A stretch of 64,000 bases of DNA from Cupriavidus consociatus (GCF_017814975.1 NZ_JAGIQA010000004.1:62001-126000); one strand, 5' to 3'; positions 8,959 through 17,881 are shown, counted from the first letter of the stretch. Notes: a model not told the origin generated them from the letters alone. Numbers and translations are program-made.

Positions 8959-10407
8959 TCACACCTCCTTCTCCCCGTGCCGCACCGGCAACGCTGGCGC
9001 CGCCTCCTGCCTCCCCAACTGCATGAAAATCCACGCCGACGCACAAGTAATCAGCCCCATGCAGACAAAGGTGGCATGAAACGCCGGCAACACCGCCGCC
9101 GTGTCCCCGCCAAACCGATGCTGGAACGTGGCCAGCAGCGCCCCCGCCGAGGTCACCGCCAGGCTCATCGACAGCATCTGCACCATCGACAGCATGCTGT
9201 TGCCGCTGCTGGCGCCGGCGCCGCTCAGGTCCTTGAGCGTCACGGTATTCATCGCCGTGAACTGGACCGAATTGACCGTGCCGAACACGGCCAGCAACGG
9301 GACCAGCAGCCATAGCGGCAGTTGCGGCGTGATCAGCGCGAAGGCGGCCATCACCAGGCCGACGACGAAGGTGTTGGAGACCAGCACACGGCGGTAGCCG
9401 TGGCGCTGGATCAGCCGCGTGGCGAACCGCTTGGAGGCCATGCCGGCGGCGGTGACGGGCAGCATCATCAGGCCGGCGTCGAACGGTGAGTAACCCAGGC
9501 TGACCTGCAGCGTCAGCGGGATCAGGAACGGCATCGAGCCATTGCCGATGCGGGCGAACAGGTTGCCCAGCAGGCCGACGCTGAAGCTGTGGATGCGGAA
9601 CAGTCGCAGCGGAAACAGCGGCTGCTTGCGGCGGTTGGCATGCAGGCCATAGGCAGTCAGCGCGGCCATGCTGGCAATCAGCAGCAACAACACGGTGGCG
9701 TGCTCGAAGCCCAGGCCGGCCAGCCCGTCGAGCGAGAAGGACAGCGCCAGCATGGCGACGGCCAGCAGCAGGTAGCCAGCAATGTCGAAGCGGCCGATGC
9801 CGGACAGTTTCGCGTTCGGCATATAGCGGATCGTGGCGAGCGCGCCGAGCAGGCCGACCGGCACGTTGATCAGGAAGATCCAGTGCCACGACAGCGCCTG
9901 CGTCAGCCAGCCGCCCAGCGTGGGGCCGATCAGCGGGCCGATCATGCCCGGGATGGCGACGAAGCTCAGCGCCTGCAGGTACTGTTCGCGCGGGAAGGTG
10001 CGCAGCACCGAGAGCCGTCCGACCGGCAGCAGCATGGCGCCGCCCACGCCCTGCACCACGCGTGCGCCGACCAGGAAACTGAGCGTAGGCGCGTACGCGC
10101 ACAGCAGCGAGCCCGCCACGAACAGGCCGATCGCGGTCTGGAAGATGGTGCGCGTGCCGAAGCGGTCGGCGAGCCAGCCCGAGGCCGGGATGATCACCGC
10201 CATGGTCAGCGAGTAGGCAATCACCACGGACTGCATGCGCAGCGGGCTCTCGCCCAGGCTGCGCGCCATCGACGGCAAGGCGGTGTTGACGATGGTTGAG
10301 TCCAGCGTCTGCATGAAGAAGCCGACCGCCACGACCCACAGCATGATGCGGCGGGTACGGTAGTCCGGCGGTGGCACGACGGGAACGTCTGGCAAGGGCG
10401 CGGTCAT
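8959..10407 (-). CDS. DHA2-family MFS drug exporter, MdtD-like
   Basis: This is an inner-membrane proton-driven exporter of ~482 residues with about 14 hydrophobic segments. Family marks are DSTIVNTALPSMARSLG in helix 1, GWLADRFGTRTIF (the A-type loop), RVVQGVGGAMLLPVGR (motif B) and GPTLGGWL (motif C). The start ATG 10407 follows CGGAG at a suitable distance; the frame is open further upstream, but that extension does not look like MFS protein. It lies downstream of the TonB receptor gene on the same strand with a 147-bp gap, so the two may be co-transcribed. Substrate unknown. Confidence 0.9.
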   Translation of the reverse strand: MTAPLPDVPVVPPPDYRTRRIMLWVVAVGFFMQTLDSTIVNTALPSMARSLGESPLRMQSVVIAYSLTMAVIIPASGWLADRFGTRTIFQTAIGLFVAGSLLCAYAPTLSFLVGARVVQGVGGAMLLPVGRLSVLRTFPREQYLQALSFVAIPGMIGPLIGPTLGGWLTQALSWHWIFLINVPVGLLGALATIRYMPNAKLSGIGRFDIAGYLLLAVAMLALSFSLDGLAGLGFEHATVLLLLIASMAALTAYGLHANRRKQPLFPLRLFRIHSFSVGLLGNLFARIGNGSMPFLIPLTLQVSLGYSPFDAGLMMLPVTAAGMASKRFATRLIQRHGYRRVLVSNTFVVGLVMAAFALITPQLPLWLLVPLLAVFGTVNSVQFTAMNTVTLKDLSGAGASSGNSMLSMVQMLSMSLAVTSAGALLATFQHRFGGDTAAVLPAFHATFVCMGLITCASAWIFMQLGRQEAAPALPVRHGEKEV

Positions 10408-10554
10408 TACGCAATGCTCCGGGCTGGCGCGCGCCGCCGCCGGCAATGACCAGTGAAGCCATGCTGGCGGACGCGGCCAAAGCCAACACCTTAAAGGGCA
10501 ATGGCGCAACAGGCAATCAACGAAAGCGGGCGCAACCACCGCCACGTGCCGAGC

Positions 10555-12711
10555 CTACAAGGCCGCGCGCAGCCCGATGAAGAAGCGCCGGCCCGGTGCC
10601 GGCTCGAAATAACGCCCGTTGGCCTCGTTGACGATCACCGAGCCGATATAGCGCCGGTCGGTCACGTTGTCGATGCGCCCGAACAGGTAGGCGCGGGTCG
10701 GGCCGATGCGGAATTCATAGCCCGCGCGCAGGTTGAAGACCGCGTATCCGGGCGCGGCCTGAGTGTTGAGGTCGTCGGCATAGACACGGCTGTCGAGGCG
10801 CATCTCGGCGCCGAGCGTGAGCGGCGCCAGCGGCCGCCAGGCCACCTCGGCGCTGACGCTGTGGCGCGCGGTGCCGGGCAGCCGGTTGCCCGCAGGCACG
10901 GTCTGGCCCTGCGCGTTGACGAAAGCATCGCCGAAATAGGCATCGAGCCAGGTATAGGCCAGACCGGCCTCGATGCGGCTGCCGCCGCCCTGCCCCGGCG
11001 TGCCGACCTGCCCCAGGAAGCCGCCGCGCCAGCCCAGCTCGAAGCCGCGCCGGCGCACGCCGTTGACATTCTGGTAGACGGTGCGGCCCGCGTTGTTCGA
11101 TTGCGGCACCACTTCGTCGTGGCTGTCGGCATCGAACAGCGCCGCTTCCAGCCGCTGCCCGCCGGCCTGCCACTTGATGCCGATCTCGCCCTGGCGGCTG
11201 GTCGAGGCGCGCAGGCCGAGGTTGCTGCCGACGCCGCCGGGACCGTAGGCGACCTCGGTCAGCGTCGGCGTCTCGAAACCGCGCCCGAGGTTGGCGTAGA
11301 CGTTCATGGTATCGAGCGCATGCCACACCAGTCCCAGCACCGGGCTGACGTTGCTGTAGGTGGCGGTGCCGCTGTCGTCGGGGCTCGCCGCGGTGATGAA
11401 CTGGTCGTCGATGCCCAGCCGCACGCGGCTGGCGCGCACGCCGCCGACCACCTGCCAGGCGGGATGGAAGGTCCAGTCGACCTGCGCGAAGGCGCCCAGG
11501 TCGGTCGCGGTATTGGTCTCGTCGCGCCGCAGCGCGCCCTGGCTGCCATCCTGGTTGACGTAGCCGTTGCGGCCGTCGCGCATGCCGTTGGCCTCCACCC
11601 CGGCCGTCCACAGCAGCGGCAGGCCGTTTGCGGCGGTGGCGCGCCGGCTCCAGGACAACGCGCCCCCGCCATAGATGCGATCCAGGTCGACGATGCCGCC
11701 AGATGACGTCGGCGCGGCGCCGCTGAAACCGAGCCGCTGGTACAGGTTGCGGGTGCCGCCGTAGAGACGTCCGGAGAGGCTGTCGATGTCGGTCAGCCGG
11801 TGCTCCACCACCACGCCCGCCTGCGCCTGCTCGACGTTCTTGCCGGTGTCGAACTGGGTCGCCGCCGGCACCGCCTGGCGCGGGCTGGCATCGGCCTGCG
11901 CACGTGTCAGCCCGAGCGGATCCTGCGCCAGCGGCTGGTTGAAGTAGTTGAACTGGCCACTCACGCGCGTGCCGCTGGCCGGCTGCGCCACCACGCGTGC
12001 ATTGAACTGGTAGCGGCGCGCCGCCGAGTGGTCGCGGTAGCCGTCGGTCTGGTAGGTCCAGGCATCGAGCGAGCCGCCCAGGCGCTCGTTGCCGCCGGCC
12101 AGCGCCACCCCTGCCTGCCACTGGCCGTCCGAGCCGAAGCCGGTCGACGCGCGCGCGGTAAAGCCGTCCTTGGGCGGATCGGGCGTGAACACATGCACCA
12201 CGCCGCCCGAGGCGTTGCCGTACATCTGCGCGAACGGGCCGCGCAGCACCTCGACGCGGCCGGCGTTGGCGAGGTCGGCGGTGGAAGCCTGGCCCTGGCC
12301 GTCGGGCATGGTCGCGGGGATGCCGTCGACATAGAGCCGCACGCCGCGCACGCCGAACGTGGAGCGCGTGCCGAAGCCGCGCACCGCCAGTTGCAGGTCC
12401 TGCGAGTAGTTCTGCCGGTCGCGCACAGCCACGCCCGGTACACCTGCCAGCACCTCGGACAGATTGACCAGCGGCGTGGCGCTGCGCAGCGGATCGACCG
12501 GCACGCTGTCCACCGCAGCGGGCGCATCGAATCGGCGCTGCTCGCTGCGGGTGGCGGTGACCACGATGTCGGGGAGGGTCTCACCAGTGGCGGCGGCCAC
12601 AGCGCTGTCCGGCGCATCGGCGGCGCGCACGCCGGTGCATGCAAGCAGCAGGATTGCCAACGCCAATGCCTTGGGCACCGGGGCAAGGCGGCAGGGACGG
12701 GGCTGATGCAT
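10555..12711 (-). CDS. TonB-dependent receptor, PqqU/YncD-like
   Basis: This is an outer-membrane receptor of ~718 residues. A signal peptide (KALALAILLLACTGVRA) is followed by a plug with TonB-box-like ETLPDIVVTATR, then RLYVDGIPATMPDGQGQ and VEVLRGPFAQMYGNASGG, and a 22-strand-type barrel ending GRRFFIGLRAAL. The plug sequence closely resembles E. coli YncD (PqqU), which takes up pyrroloquinoline quinone; that link is from memory. Start ATG 12711 was chosen for the clean signal peptide; an upstream in-frame ATG at 12744 lacks a better ribosome site. It diverges from the flavodoxin gene at 13050 across 338 bp that contain no gene, only a palindrome at 12886. Confidence 0.85.
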   Translation of the reverse strand: MHQPRPCRLAPVPKALALAILLLACTGVRAADAPDSAVAAATGETLPDIVVTATRSEQRRFDAPAAVDSVPVDPLRSATPLVNLSEVLAGVPGVAVRDRQNYSQDLQLAVRGFGTRSTFGVRGVRLYVDGIPATMPDGQGQASTADLANAGRVEVLRGPFAQMYGNASGGVVHVFTPDPPKDGFTARASTGFGSDGQWQAGVALAGGNERLGGSLDAWTYQTDGYRDHSAARRYQFNARVVAQPASGTRVSGQFNYFNQPLAQDPLGLTRAQADASPRQAVPAATQFDTGKNVEQAQAGVVVEHRLTDIDSLSGRLYGGTRNLYQRLGFSGAAPTSSGGIVDLDRIYGGGALSWSRRATAANGLPLLWTAGVEANGMRDGRNGYVNQDGSQGALRRDETNTATDLGAFAQVDWTFHPAWQVVGGVRASRVRLGIDDQFITAASPDDSGTATYSNVSPVLGLVWHALDTMNVYANLGRGFETPTLTEVAYGPGGVGSNLGLRASTSRQGEIGIKWQAGGQRLEAALFDADSHDEVVPQSNNAGRTVYQNVNGVRRRGFELGWRGGFLGQVGTPGQGGGSRIEAGLAYTWLDAYFGDAFVNAQGQTVPAGNRLPGTARHSVSAEVAWRPLAPLTLGAEMRLDSRVYADDLNTQAAPGYAVFNLRAGYEFRIGPTRAYLFGRIDNVTDRRYIGSVIVNEANGRYFEPAPGRRFFIGLRAAL

Positions 12712-12885
12712 GGCCGGCGAAGGCTGCGTGCCGCCTGGTCTCATGATGATCGGGGGCGTGGGGCACAGGTGGAGGTGTCGCAACTTTATCGCGTTCAGCG
12801 GCGCATTTCCATGACCGCCGCTGCGGGGGAAACCCCGGGACGCCGCTGCAGGGGGCAGCGCCCGGGGGGCGCCCGTACGGATATT

Positions 12886-12905
12886 CAAATTATTTCAATA
12901 ACTTG
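12886..12905. promoter_or_regulatory. Imperfect AT-rich palindrome between divergent genes
   Basis: CAAATTATTTCAATAACTTG is a 20-bp dyad with 8 of 10 half-site positions paired. It lies in GC-rich DNA between the TonB receptor and the flavodoxin gene. It is a reasonable operator for one or both promoters, but no regulator gene is adjacent and I cannot name one. The rest of 12712-13049 shows nothing else. Confidence 0.4.
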
Positions 12906-13049
12906 TTTCGTAAAGGGCCCATCGCAGGGGCATCGGTCTGCCTAAACTCTCTTCACCGACCGACACAACCCGCAACGCGAACAGCAGACTCGCTACAGCG
13001 CAATGCAGCAAACGGTCATTCAGATTTTTAAATCAAGGGACTAGACACT

Positions 13050-13670
13050 ATGCATACCCAAGCTACCCGCGTCGCCATCGTCTACCACAGCGGCTACGGC
13101 CACACCGCCAAGCAGGCCCAGGCCGTTGCCCGCGGCGCCGGCAGCGTGGCGGGCGCCGAAAGCCTGCTGATTCCGGTGGAGGACATCGACCAGCACTGGG
13201 ACACGCTGGAGCAGGTCGACGCCATCATCTTCGGCGCGCCGACCTACATGGGCAGCGCCTCGGCGCAGTTCAAAGGCTTCATGGACGCCACCTCGCGCAA
13301 CGTCTTCGCCAAGGGCGGCAAGTGGGCCAACAAGGTCGCGGCCGGATTCACCAACGCCGCCTCGCGTTCGGGCGACAAGCTGGCAACGCTGCAGCAGATC
13401 GCCATCTTCGCGGCACAGCACGGCATGCACTGGGTCAACCTGGGCTTGCCTCCGGGCCACAACAACTCCAAGTCGACCGAAGATTCGCTGAACCGCCATG
13501 GCTTCTTCCTGGGCGCCGCCGCGCAGTCCAACGCCGATGAAAGCGCCGACGTGGTGCCGCCTCTGGCGGACCTGCGCACCGCCGAGCACCTCGGTGCGCG
13601 CGTAGCCGAAGTGGCGCAACAACTGGTGGCAGGCCGGCGCGCGCTGGCAGAACTGAAGCAGGCCGCCTGA
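13050..13670 (+). CDS. Flavodoxin-fold NAD(P)H-dependent oxidoreductase, WrbA-like
   Basis: The 206-residue soluble protein starts with the FMN phosphate-binding strand-loop VAIVYHSGYGHTAKQAQAV and continues with AIIFGAPTYMGSASAQFKGF, the second flavin-contact loop of the flavodoxin/WrbA fold. GFTNAASRSGDK follows in the usual order. Proteins of this type reduce quinones or other acceptors using NAD(P)H. The exact substrate is unknown. It is a single-gene unit with a strong terminator at 13703-13721 and starts at ATG 13050 in a long 5' region. Confidence 0.85.
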   Translation: MHTQATRVAIVYHSGYGHTAKQAQAVARGAGSVAGAESLLIPVEDIDQHWDTLEQVDAIIFGAPTYMGSASAQFKGFMDATSRNVFAKGGKWANKVAAGFTNAASRSGDKLATLQQIAIFAAQHGMHWVNLGLPPGHNNSKSTEDSLNRHGFFLGAAAQSNADESADVVPPLADLRTAEHLGARVAEVAQQLVAGRRALAELKQAA

Positions 13671-13702
13671 CCATTCACCACGCCTCGCGCGTAAGTTGCC
13701 TG

Positions 13703-13730
13703 CCGGCCCTTTCGGGGCCGGTTTGCGTTT
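13703..13730 (+). terminator. Rho-independent terminator of the flavodoxin gene
   Basis: The stem is CCGGCCC / GGGCCGG (13703-13709 and 13715-13721) with loop TTTCG, followed by TTTGCGTTTT. It lies 33 bp after the stop codon. Confidence 0.85.
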
Positions 13731-13831
13731 TGGGAGACGTGCGTTGCGCGGCAGCGGGAATGCCCCTGCGCCAATATGGCTTTGCGTCAGCGCAAGCGCG
13801 GCCGCAGCAGGTCAGGCACCAGCCATGCCGG

Positions 13832-13845
13832 TTGACAGCCATCAA
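13832..13845 (+). promoter_or_regulatory. Anr/FNR box of the nrdD operon
   Basis: TTGAC-AGCC-ATCAA differs from the FNR/Anr consensus TTGAT-N4-ATCAA at one base. It lies 89 bp before the nrdD start. If the -10 is the TATATG overlapping the first NrdR box, the site would be centred near -60, a usual activating position. Oxygen-responsive activation fits an anaerobic reductase. Confidence 0.75.
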
Positions 13846-13882
13846 CCCCGGCGCAGAACAGCTGACTTCGGCAATCCCCTAC

Positions 13883-13927
13883 CACTATATGTAGTGATAA
13901 TCTGCGCATCACGCACTACATAGAGGG
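13883..13927 (+). promoter_or_regulatory. Two NrdR boxes upstream of nrdD
   Basis: Box 1 is CACTATATGTAGTG (13883-13896), a near-perfect dyad matching the NrdR pattern CACTATATATAGTG. Box 2 is CACTACATAGAGGG (13914-13927), matching about 10 of 14 positions. Their starts are 31 bp apart, three helical turns, the usual spacing of paired NrdR boxes. Box 2 overlaps the ribosome-binding site AGAGGGG. NrdR represses ribonucleotide reductase genes in response to nucleotide levels; no nrdR gene is in the window. Confidence 0.8.
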
Positions 13928-13933
13928 GTAAGC

Positions 13934-15712
13934 ATGCGCGACGCACAGCAAGCCGGCACGCTGCCGCCGGCACAGCCAGGCGGCCAGGTCGACGTGGCCA
14001 GTGCCATGGAGGAATACCTGGCCCAGCGCGACTGGCGCGTGCATGCCAACGCCAACCAGGGCTACAGCCTGGGCGGACTGATCCTCAACGTCGCCGGCAA
14101 GGTCACGGCCAACTACTGGCTGTCGCACATCTTCAGCCCGCAAGCGGGGCAGGCGCATCGCGACGGCGACCTGCATATCCATGACCTCGACATGCTGTCC
14201 GGCTACTGTGCCGGCTGGTCGCTGCGCCAGTTGCTGGCGGAAGGCTTCAACGGCGTGCCGGGCAAGGTCGAGGCCAACCCGCCCAGGCATATGTCGGCTG
14301 CCGTGGGCCAGATCGTCAACTTCCTCGGCACGCTGCAGAACGAGTGGGCCGGCGCGCAGGCGTTTTCCAGCTTCGATACCTACATGGCGCCGTTCGTGCG
14401 GCACGACCGCATGGACTACCGCGCGGTGCGCCAGTCGATGCAGGAACTGGTGTTCAACCTGAACGTGCCGAGCCGGTGGGGCACGCAGACGCCCTTCACC
14501 AACCTCACCTTCGACTGGACCTGCCCGCAGGACCTGGCCGGCCAGGTACCGTATATCGCCGGCGAGGAAATGGCGTTCACCTACGGCGACCTGCAGCGGG
14601 AGATGGACATGATCAACCGCGCCTACATCGAGGTCATGATGCAGGGCGATGCACGCGGGCGCGCCTTCACCTTCCCGATCCCCACCTACAACATCACGCC
14701 GGACTTCGACTGGGACCATGCCAATGCCGAGCCGCTGTTCGAGATGACGGCGCGCTACGGGCTGCCTTACTTTCAGAACTTCATCAATTCCGACCTGGAG
14801 CCGCACATGGTCCGCTCCATGTGCTGCCGGCTGCAGCTGGACCTGCGCGAACTGCTCAAGCGCGGCAACGGCCTGTTCGGTTCGGCCGAGCAGACCGGCT
14901 CCGTCGGCGTGGTCACGGTCAACTGCGCGCGCCTGGGCTACCTGCACGCGGGCGACGAGGCCGGGCTGATGGCCGCCCTGGACCGCCTGCTGGCCCTGGG
15001 CCGCGATGTACTCGAAGACAAGCGCCGCGTGGTGCAGCACTACATCGACGCGGGGCTCTATCCCTATACGCGCCGCTACCTCGGCACGCTGCGCAACCAC
15101 TTCAGCACGCTCGGCGTCAACGGCATCAACGAGATGATCCGGAATTTCTCCGACGACGCCGACGACATCACGACGCCGGGCGGGCATGCCATGGCATTGC
15201 GGCTGCTCGACCATGTGCGCGCGCGCATCGGCGAGTTCCAGGAAACGACCGGCCACCTTTACAACCTCGAGGCAACGCCGGCCGAAGGCACGACCTACCG
15301 CTTCGCGCGCGAAGACCGCAAGCGCTGGCCGGGCATCCGGCAGGCCGGCACGGCCGAGCAGCCTTACTACACCAACTCCAGCCAGCTCCCGGCCGGCTAT
15401 ACCGACGATCCGTTCACCGCGCTGTCGATGCAAGAGGCGCTGCAAGGCAAGTACACCGGCGGCACCGTGCTGCACCTGTACATGAACGAAGCCCTGTCCA
15501 GCGCACAGGCCTGCAAGGCGCTGGTCCGGCGCGCGCTGTCGCGCTTCCGCGTGCCGTATCTGACCGTCACGCCCACCTTCTCGATCTGCCCGAAGCACGG
15601 CTACCTGAGCGGGCGCCACGAGTTCTGTCCCCGGTGCGATGCCGAGTTGCTGGCACGCACCCCAGCCGCGGCCAGCGCGCCGCAAACCCAACCTGAAGAG
15701 GAGCTCTCATGA
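13934..15712 (+). CDS. nrdD: Anaerobic (class III) ribonucleoside-triphosphate reductase, main chain lacking the glycyl-radical loop
   Basis: This 592-residue chain is the catalytic body of the oxygen-sensitive enzyme that makes deoxynucleotides without air. Recognised parts are GDLHIHDLDMLSGYCAGWSL, FNLNVPSRWGTQTPFTNLTF, GRAFTFPIPTYNITPDFDWD, MCCRLQLDLREL and FGSAEQTGSVGVVTVN. It ends with the zinc-binding segment ICPKHGYLSGRHEFCPRCDA and a short Ala/Pro tail. The C-terminal RVxGYxRP glycyl-radical motif that normally follows the zinc site is absent. That motif is on the next ORF, whose ATG overlaps this stop (ATGA), behind a good ribosome site (AGAGGAG). The start is ATG 13934 with AGAGGGG upstream. 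Confidence 0.93.
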   Translation: MRDAQQAGTLPPAQPGGQVDVASAMEEYLAQRDWRVHANANQGYSLGGLILNVAGKVTANYWLSHIFSPQAGQAHRDGDLHIHDLDMLSGYCAGWSLRQLLAEGFNGVPGKVEANPPRHMSAAVGQIVNFLGTLQNEWAGAQAFSSFDTYMAPFVRHDRMDYRAVRQSMQELVFNLNVPSRWGTQTPFTNLTFDWTCPQDLAGQVPYIAGEEMAFTYGDLQREMDMINRAYIEVMMQGDARGRAFTFPIPTYNITPDFDWDHANAEPLFEMTARYGLPYFQNFINSDLEPHMVRSMCCRLQLDLRELLKRGNGLFGSAEQTGSVGVVTVNCARLGYLHAGDEAGLMAALDRLLALGRDVLEDKRRVVQHYIDAGLYPYTRRYLGTLRNHFSTLGVNGINEMIRNFSDDADDITTPGGHAMALRLLDHVRARIGEFQETTGHLYNLEATPAEGTTYRFAREDRKRWPGIRQAGTAEQPYYTNSSQLPAGYTDDPFTALSMQEALQGKYTGGTVLHLYMNEALSSAQACKALVRRALSRFRVPYLTVTPTFSICPKHGYLSGRHEFCPRCDAELLARTPAAASAPQTQPEEELS

Positions 15713-15882
15713 ATACCGAATCGCACCAGCCAGCCACGCCGGCCCTCGATCCCACCCTGCGGACCCGCTGCGAGATCTGGACCCGGGTGATGGGCTACCA
15801 CCGGCCCGTGACGTCCTTCAACACCGGCAAGCAGGGGGAATTCAATGAGCGGCGTTTCTTCACTGAAAGCGCCTGTCGCTGA
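15709..15882 (+). CDS. Split glycyl-radical domain of anaerobic ribonucleotide reductase (57 residues)
   Basis: The short ORF encodes TRVMGYHRPVTSFNTGKQGE near its C-terminal half. This is the NrdD radical-loop signature, with the radical Gly in VMGY followed by the usual GKQ-E-F. The first ~20 residues are a linker. It starts on the ATGA overlap with nrdD and its last 38 bp overlap nrdG in another frame, so all three are probably translationally coupled. A single base change could not simply merge it with nrdD, because the nrdD tail and this linker both look like free ends. I infer that the two chains assemble, with the Gly on this peptide activated by NrdG. Easily missed because of its size. 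Confidence 0.88.
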   Translation: MNTESHQPATPALDPTLRTRCEIWTRVMGYHRPVTSFNTGKQGEFNERRFFTESACR

Positions 15883-16609
15883 CGGCCACTGCCTCACGGC
15901 CATACCGGTGCCCGCGCCAGCGGCCGCCGCGTCATTGCAGGGCGGGCCGGCGCTCGCCGGCCTGGTGCCGTTCTCCAGCGTGGACTGGCCCGGCCAGCTG
16001 GCGGCGGTGCTGTTTATTGCCGGCTGCCCGTGGCGCTGCGGCTATTGCCACAACCCCCACCTGCAGCGGCGCCATGCGGCCTACGCCTGGCCAGCGGTGC
16101 TGGACTGGCTGAAGACCCGCGCGGGGCTGCTCGACAGCGTGGTGTTTTCCGGCGGCGACCCGCTCAGCGAAGCGCGCCTTCCTGAGCTGGCCGCGGCGGT
16201 GCGCGCGCTCGGTTTCAAGGTGGGGCTGCATACCGCCGGCATCTACCCGCGCCGTCTCGCCACGCTGTTGCCGCGGCTGGACTGGGTCGGGCTGGATATC
16301 AAGGCGGACGCGGCCGGCCACGATGCGCTGGTCGGACGGCCCGGCGGCCTGGCGCGGGTGCAGGCCAGCCTGGCGCTGCTGCTCGGCGCCGGCGTTCCGT
16401 TCGAATGCCGGACAACGTGGGATCCCGCCTGCCTCAGCGAGCCGCGCTTGCTGGCGCTGGCAAGTGCGCTGGCCGCGCAAGGCGTGCGCCACTATGCCGT
16501 GCAGGCCTGCCGGACAGGCACCGTGGCGGTGCCTGGCGCATCGTTGAGCGCGCCGGCGCGCCAGGCGCTGGAGTCATCGTTCGAGACGTTCTGCTACCGC
16601 GAAGGGTGA
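15845..16609 (+). CDS. nrdG: Anaerobic ribonucleotide reductase-activating protein
   Basis: This 254-residue radical-SAM enzyme uses S-adenosylmethionine and a 4Fe-4S cluster to make the glycyl radical of the reductase. The cluster motif C-x3-C-x2-C is GCPWRCGYCHNP (C61, C65, C68), followed by the GG motif VVFSGGDPLSE and GLHTAGIYPRR. The first ~38 residues are an Ala/Pro-rich extension. ATG 15845 overlaps the radical-loop ORF by 38 bp and has GGGGGAA upstream. Its partner is the split reductase just before it. Confidence 0.92.
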   Translation: MSGVSSLKAPVADGHCLTAIPVPAPAAAASLQGGPALAGLVPFSSVDWPGQLAAVLFIAGCPWRCGYCHNPHLQRRHAAYAWPAVLDWLKTRAGLLDSVVFSGGDPLSEARLPELAAAVRALGFKVGLHTAGIYPRRLATLLPRLDWVGLDIKADAAGHDALVGRPGGLARVQASLALLLGAGVPFECRTTWDPACLSEPRLLALASALAAQGVRHYAVQACRTGTVAVPGASLSAPARQALESSFETFCYREG

Positions 16610-16657
16610 GCCGGGCTGCCTGCCCGAGCCTTTGGCGCCGGCCGGCAAAAAATCTCC

Positions 16658-16684
16658 TAAAGCCCGGCCATTCCCCGTCGATAA
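16658..16684 (+). promoter_or_regulatory. Sigma-28 (FliA)-type promoter of the chemoreceptor gene
   Basis: TAAAGCCC-N11-GTCGATAA closely matches the flagellar sigma-28 consensus TAAAGTTT-N11-GCCGATAA, with the correct 11-bp spacer. It lies 94 bp before the start of a methyl-accepting chemotaxis gene, the expected target. A 7-bp hairpin (GTGCCGG / CCGGCAC, 16710-16727) lies in the presumed leader. Confidence 0.8.
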
Positions 16685-16777
16685 CAGTAGGTTGAGGCGT
16701 CAAGCGTGCGTGCCGGCAAACCGGCACCGGCGAGGCGCCGTAACAGCCGATTAGGAAAGCTGGGGAACGGAGGAGAC

Positions 16778-17881
16778 ATGCAGAACCTGGGGATACGGAT
16801 GAAGCTTGGCGCGGCGTTCGGCGCCATGTGGGCATTGGCGGCGGTCGGCATCGCGATTGCACTGCCGCGCATGCAGGGTGCCGCCGACGGCAACGCGCGC
16901 AACCTGCTGGTAGCGCTTGGGCTGGCCGGCTTGGGTGTGGCGATTGCGGCCACCTGGGCGCTGGCGCGCAGCATCGAGGCGCCGCTGGCCGAAGCGGTCT
17001 ACATCGCCGAGACAGTGGCCGCTGGCGACCTGAGTCAGGACTTCGAGACCGAGCGCGGCGGCGAATTCGGCCGGCTGCTGGGTGGACTGGGCGAGATGGA
17101 AGACATGCTCACCGACCTGGTGACGCGCATCAAGGCCGCCACCGATTCCATCGGCGCGGCCTCGCACCAGATCGCCGCCGGCAATACCGACCTGTCGCAG
17201 CGCACCGAGGAACAGGCCGCCTCGTTGCAGCAGACCGCAGCCAGCATGGGCGAGCTGACGGCAATGGTGCGCCAGAACACCGAACGCGCACGCGCGGCCA
17301 ACGGCCTCGCGGAGGCGGCATCCGGCATCGCCGAGCGCGGCGGCGAGGTGGTCGGCAACGTGGTCCAGACCATGTCGGCGATCAGCGCCAGTTCGCGCAA
17401 GGTCACCGACATCATCGAAGTGATCGAAGGCATTGCCTTCCAGACCAACATCCTCGCGCTGAACGCCGCGGTGGAAGCCGCGCGCGCCGGCGAGCAGGGT
17501 CGCGGCTTTGCCGTGGTGGCGGGCGAGGTGCGCACGCTGGCGCAGCGCAGTGCCGCGGCGGCCAAGGAGATCAAGCAGCTGATCGATGCTTCGGTGCAGC
17601 AGGTGGACAGCGGTTCGGCGCTGGTGGGCCAGGCCGGCGCGACCATGCATGAAATCGTGCAGTCGGTCGGCCGTGTCACGGCGCTGCTGGGCGAGATTAC
17701 CGTGGCGTCGGAGCAGCAGAGCGCGGGAATCGCGCAGGTGAATGAAGCGGTGGCGCAGATGGACAGCGTGACGCAGCAGAACGCCGCGCTGGTGGAGCAG
17801 GCGGCCAGTGCTTCGAGCGCGCTGGCGGGACAGGCTACGGAGTTGCAGCAGGTGGTAGCGGAGTTCAGGCTGGAGGCTTGA
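16778..17881 (+). CDS. Methyl-accepting chemotaxis protein with almost no periplasmic domain
   Basis: The 367-residue receptor has two adjacent membrane segments (about residues 10-30 and 43-63) separated by only ~12 residues. A HAMP-like region and a complete cytoplasmic signalling hairpin follow, with the conserved tip [23 protein letters not shown] 16778 has a strong GGAGGAG ribosome site; an earlier in-frame start adds nothing receptor-like. With no sensory domain outside, it may sense through the membrane (energy state) or through the cytoplasmic part. Its sigma-28-type promoter ties it to the flagellar regulon. Confidence 0.9.
   Translation: MQNLGIRMKLGAAFGAMWALAAVGIAIALPRMQGAADGNARNLLVALGLAGLGVAIAATWALARSIEAPLAEAVYIAETVAAGDLSQDFETERGGEFGRLLGGLGEMEDMLTDLVTRIKAATDSIGAASHQIAAGNTDLSQRTEEQAASLQQTAASMGELTAMVRQNTERARAANGLAEAASGIAERGGEVVGNVVQTMSAISASSRKVTDIIEVIEGIAFQTNILALNAAVEAARAGEQGRGFAVVAGEVRTLAQRSAAAAKEIKQLIDASVQQVDSGSALVGQAGATMHEIVQSVGRVTALLGEITVASEQQSAGIAQVNEAVAQMDSVTQQNAALVEQAASASSALAGQATELQQVVAEFRLEA

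Noticed and set aside
12712..13049. A cobalamin riboswitch upstream of the TonB receptor
   Set aside because: I looked for a B12-box-like segment because TonB receptors often have one, and found none.
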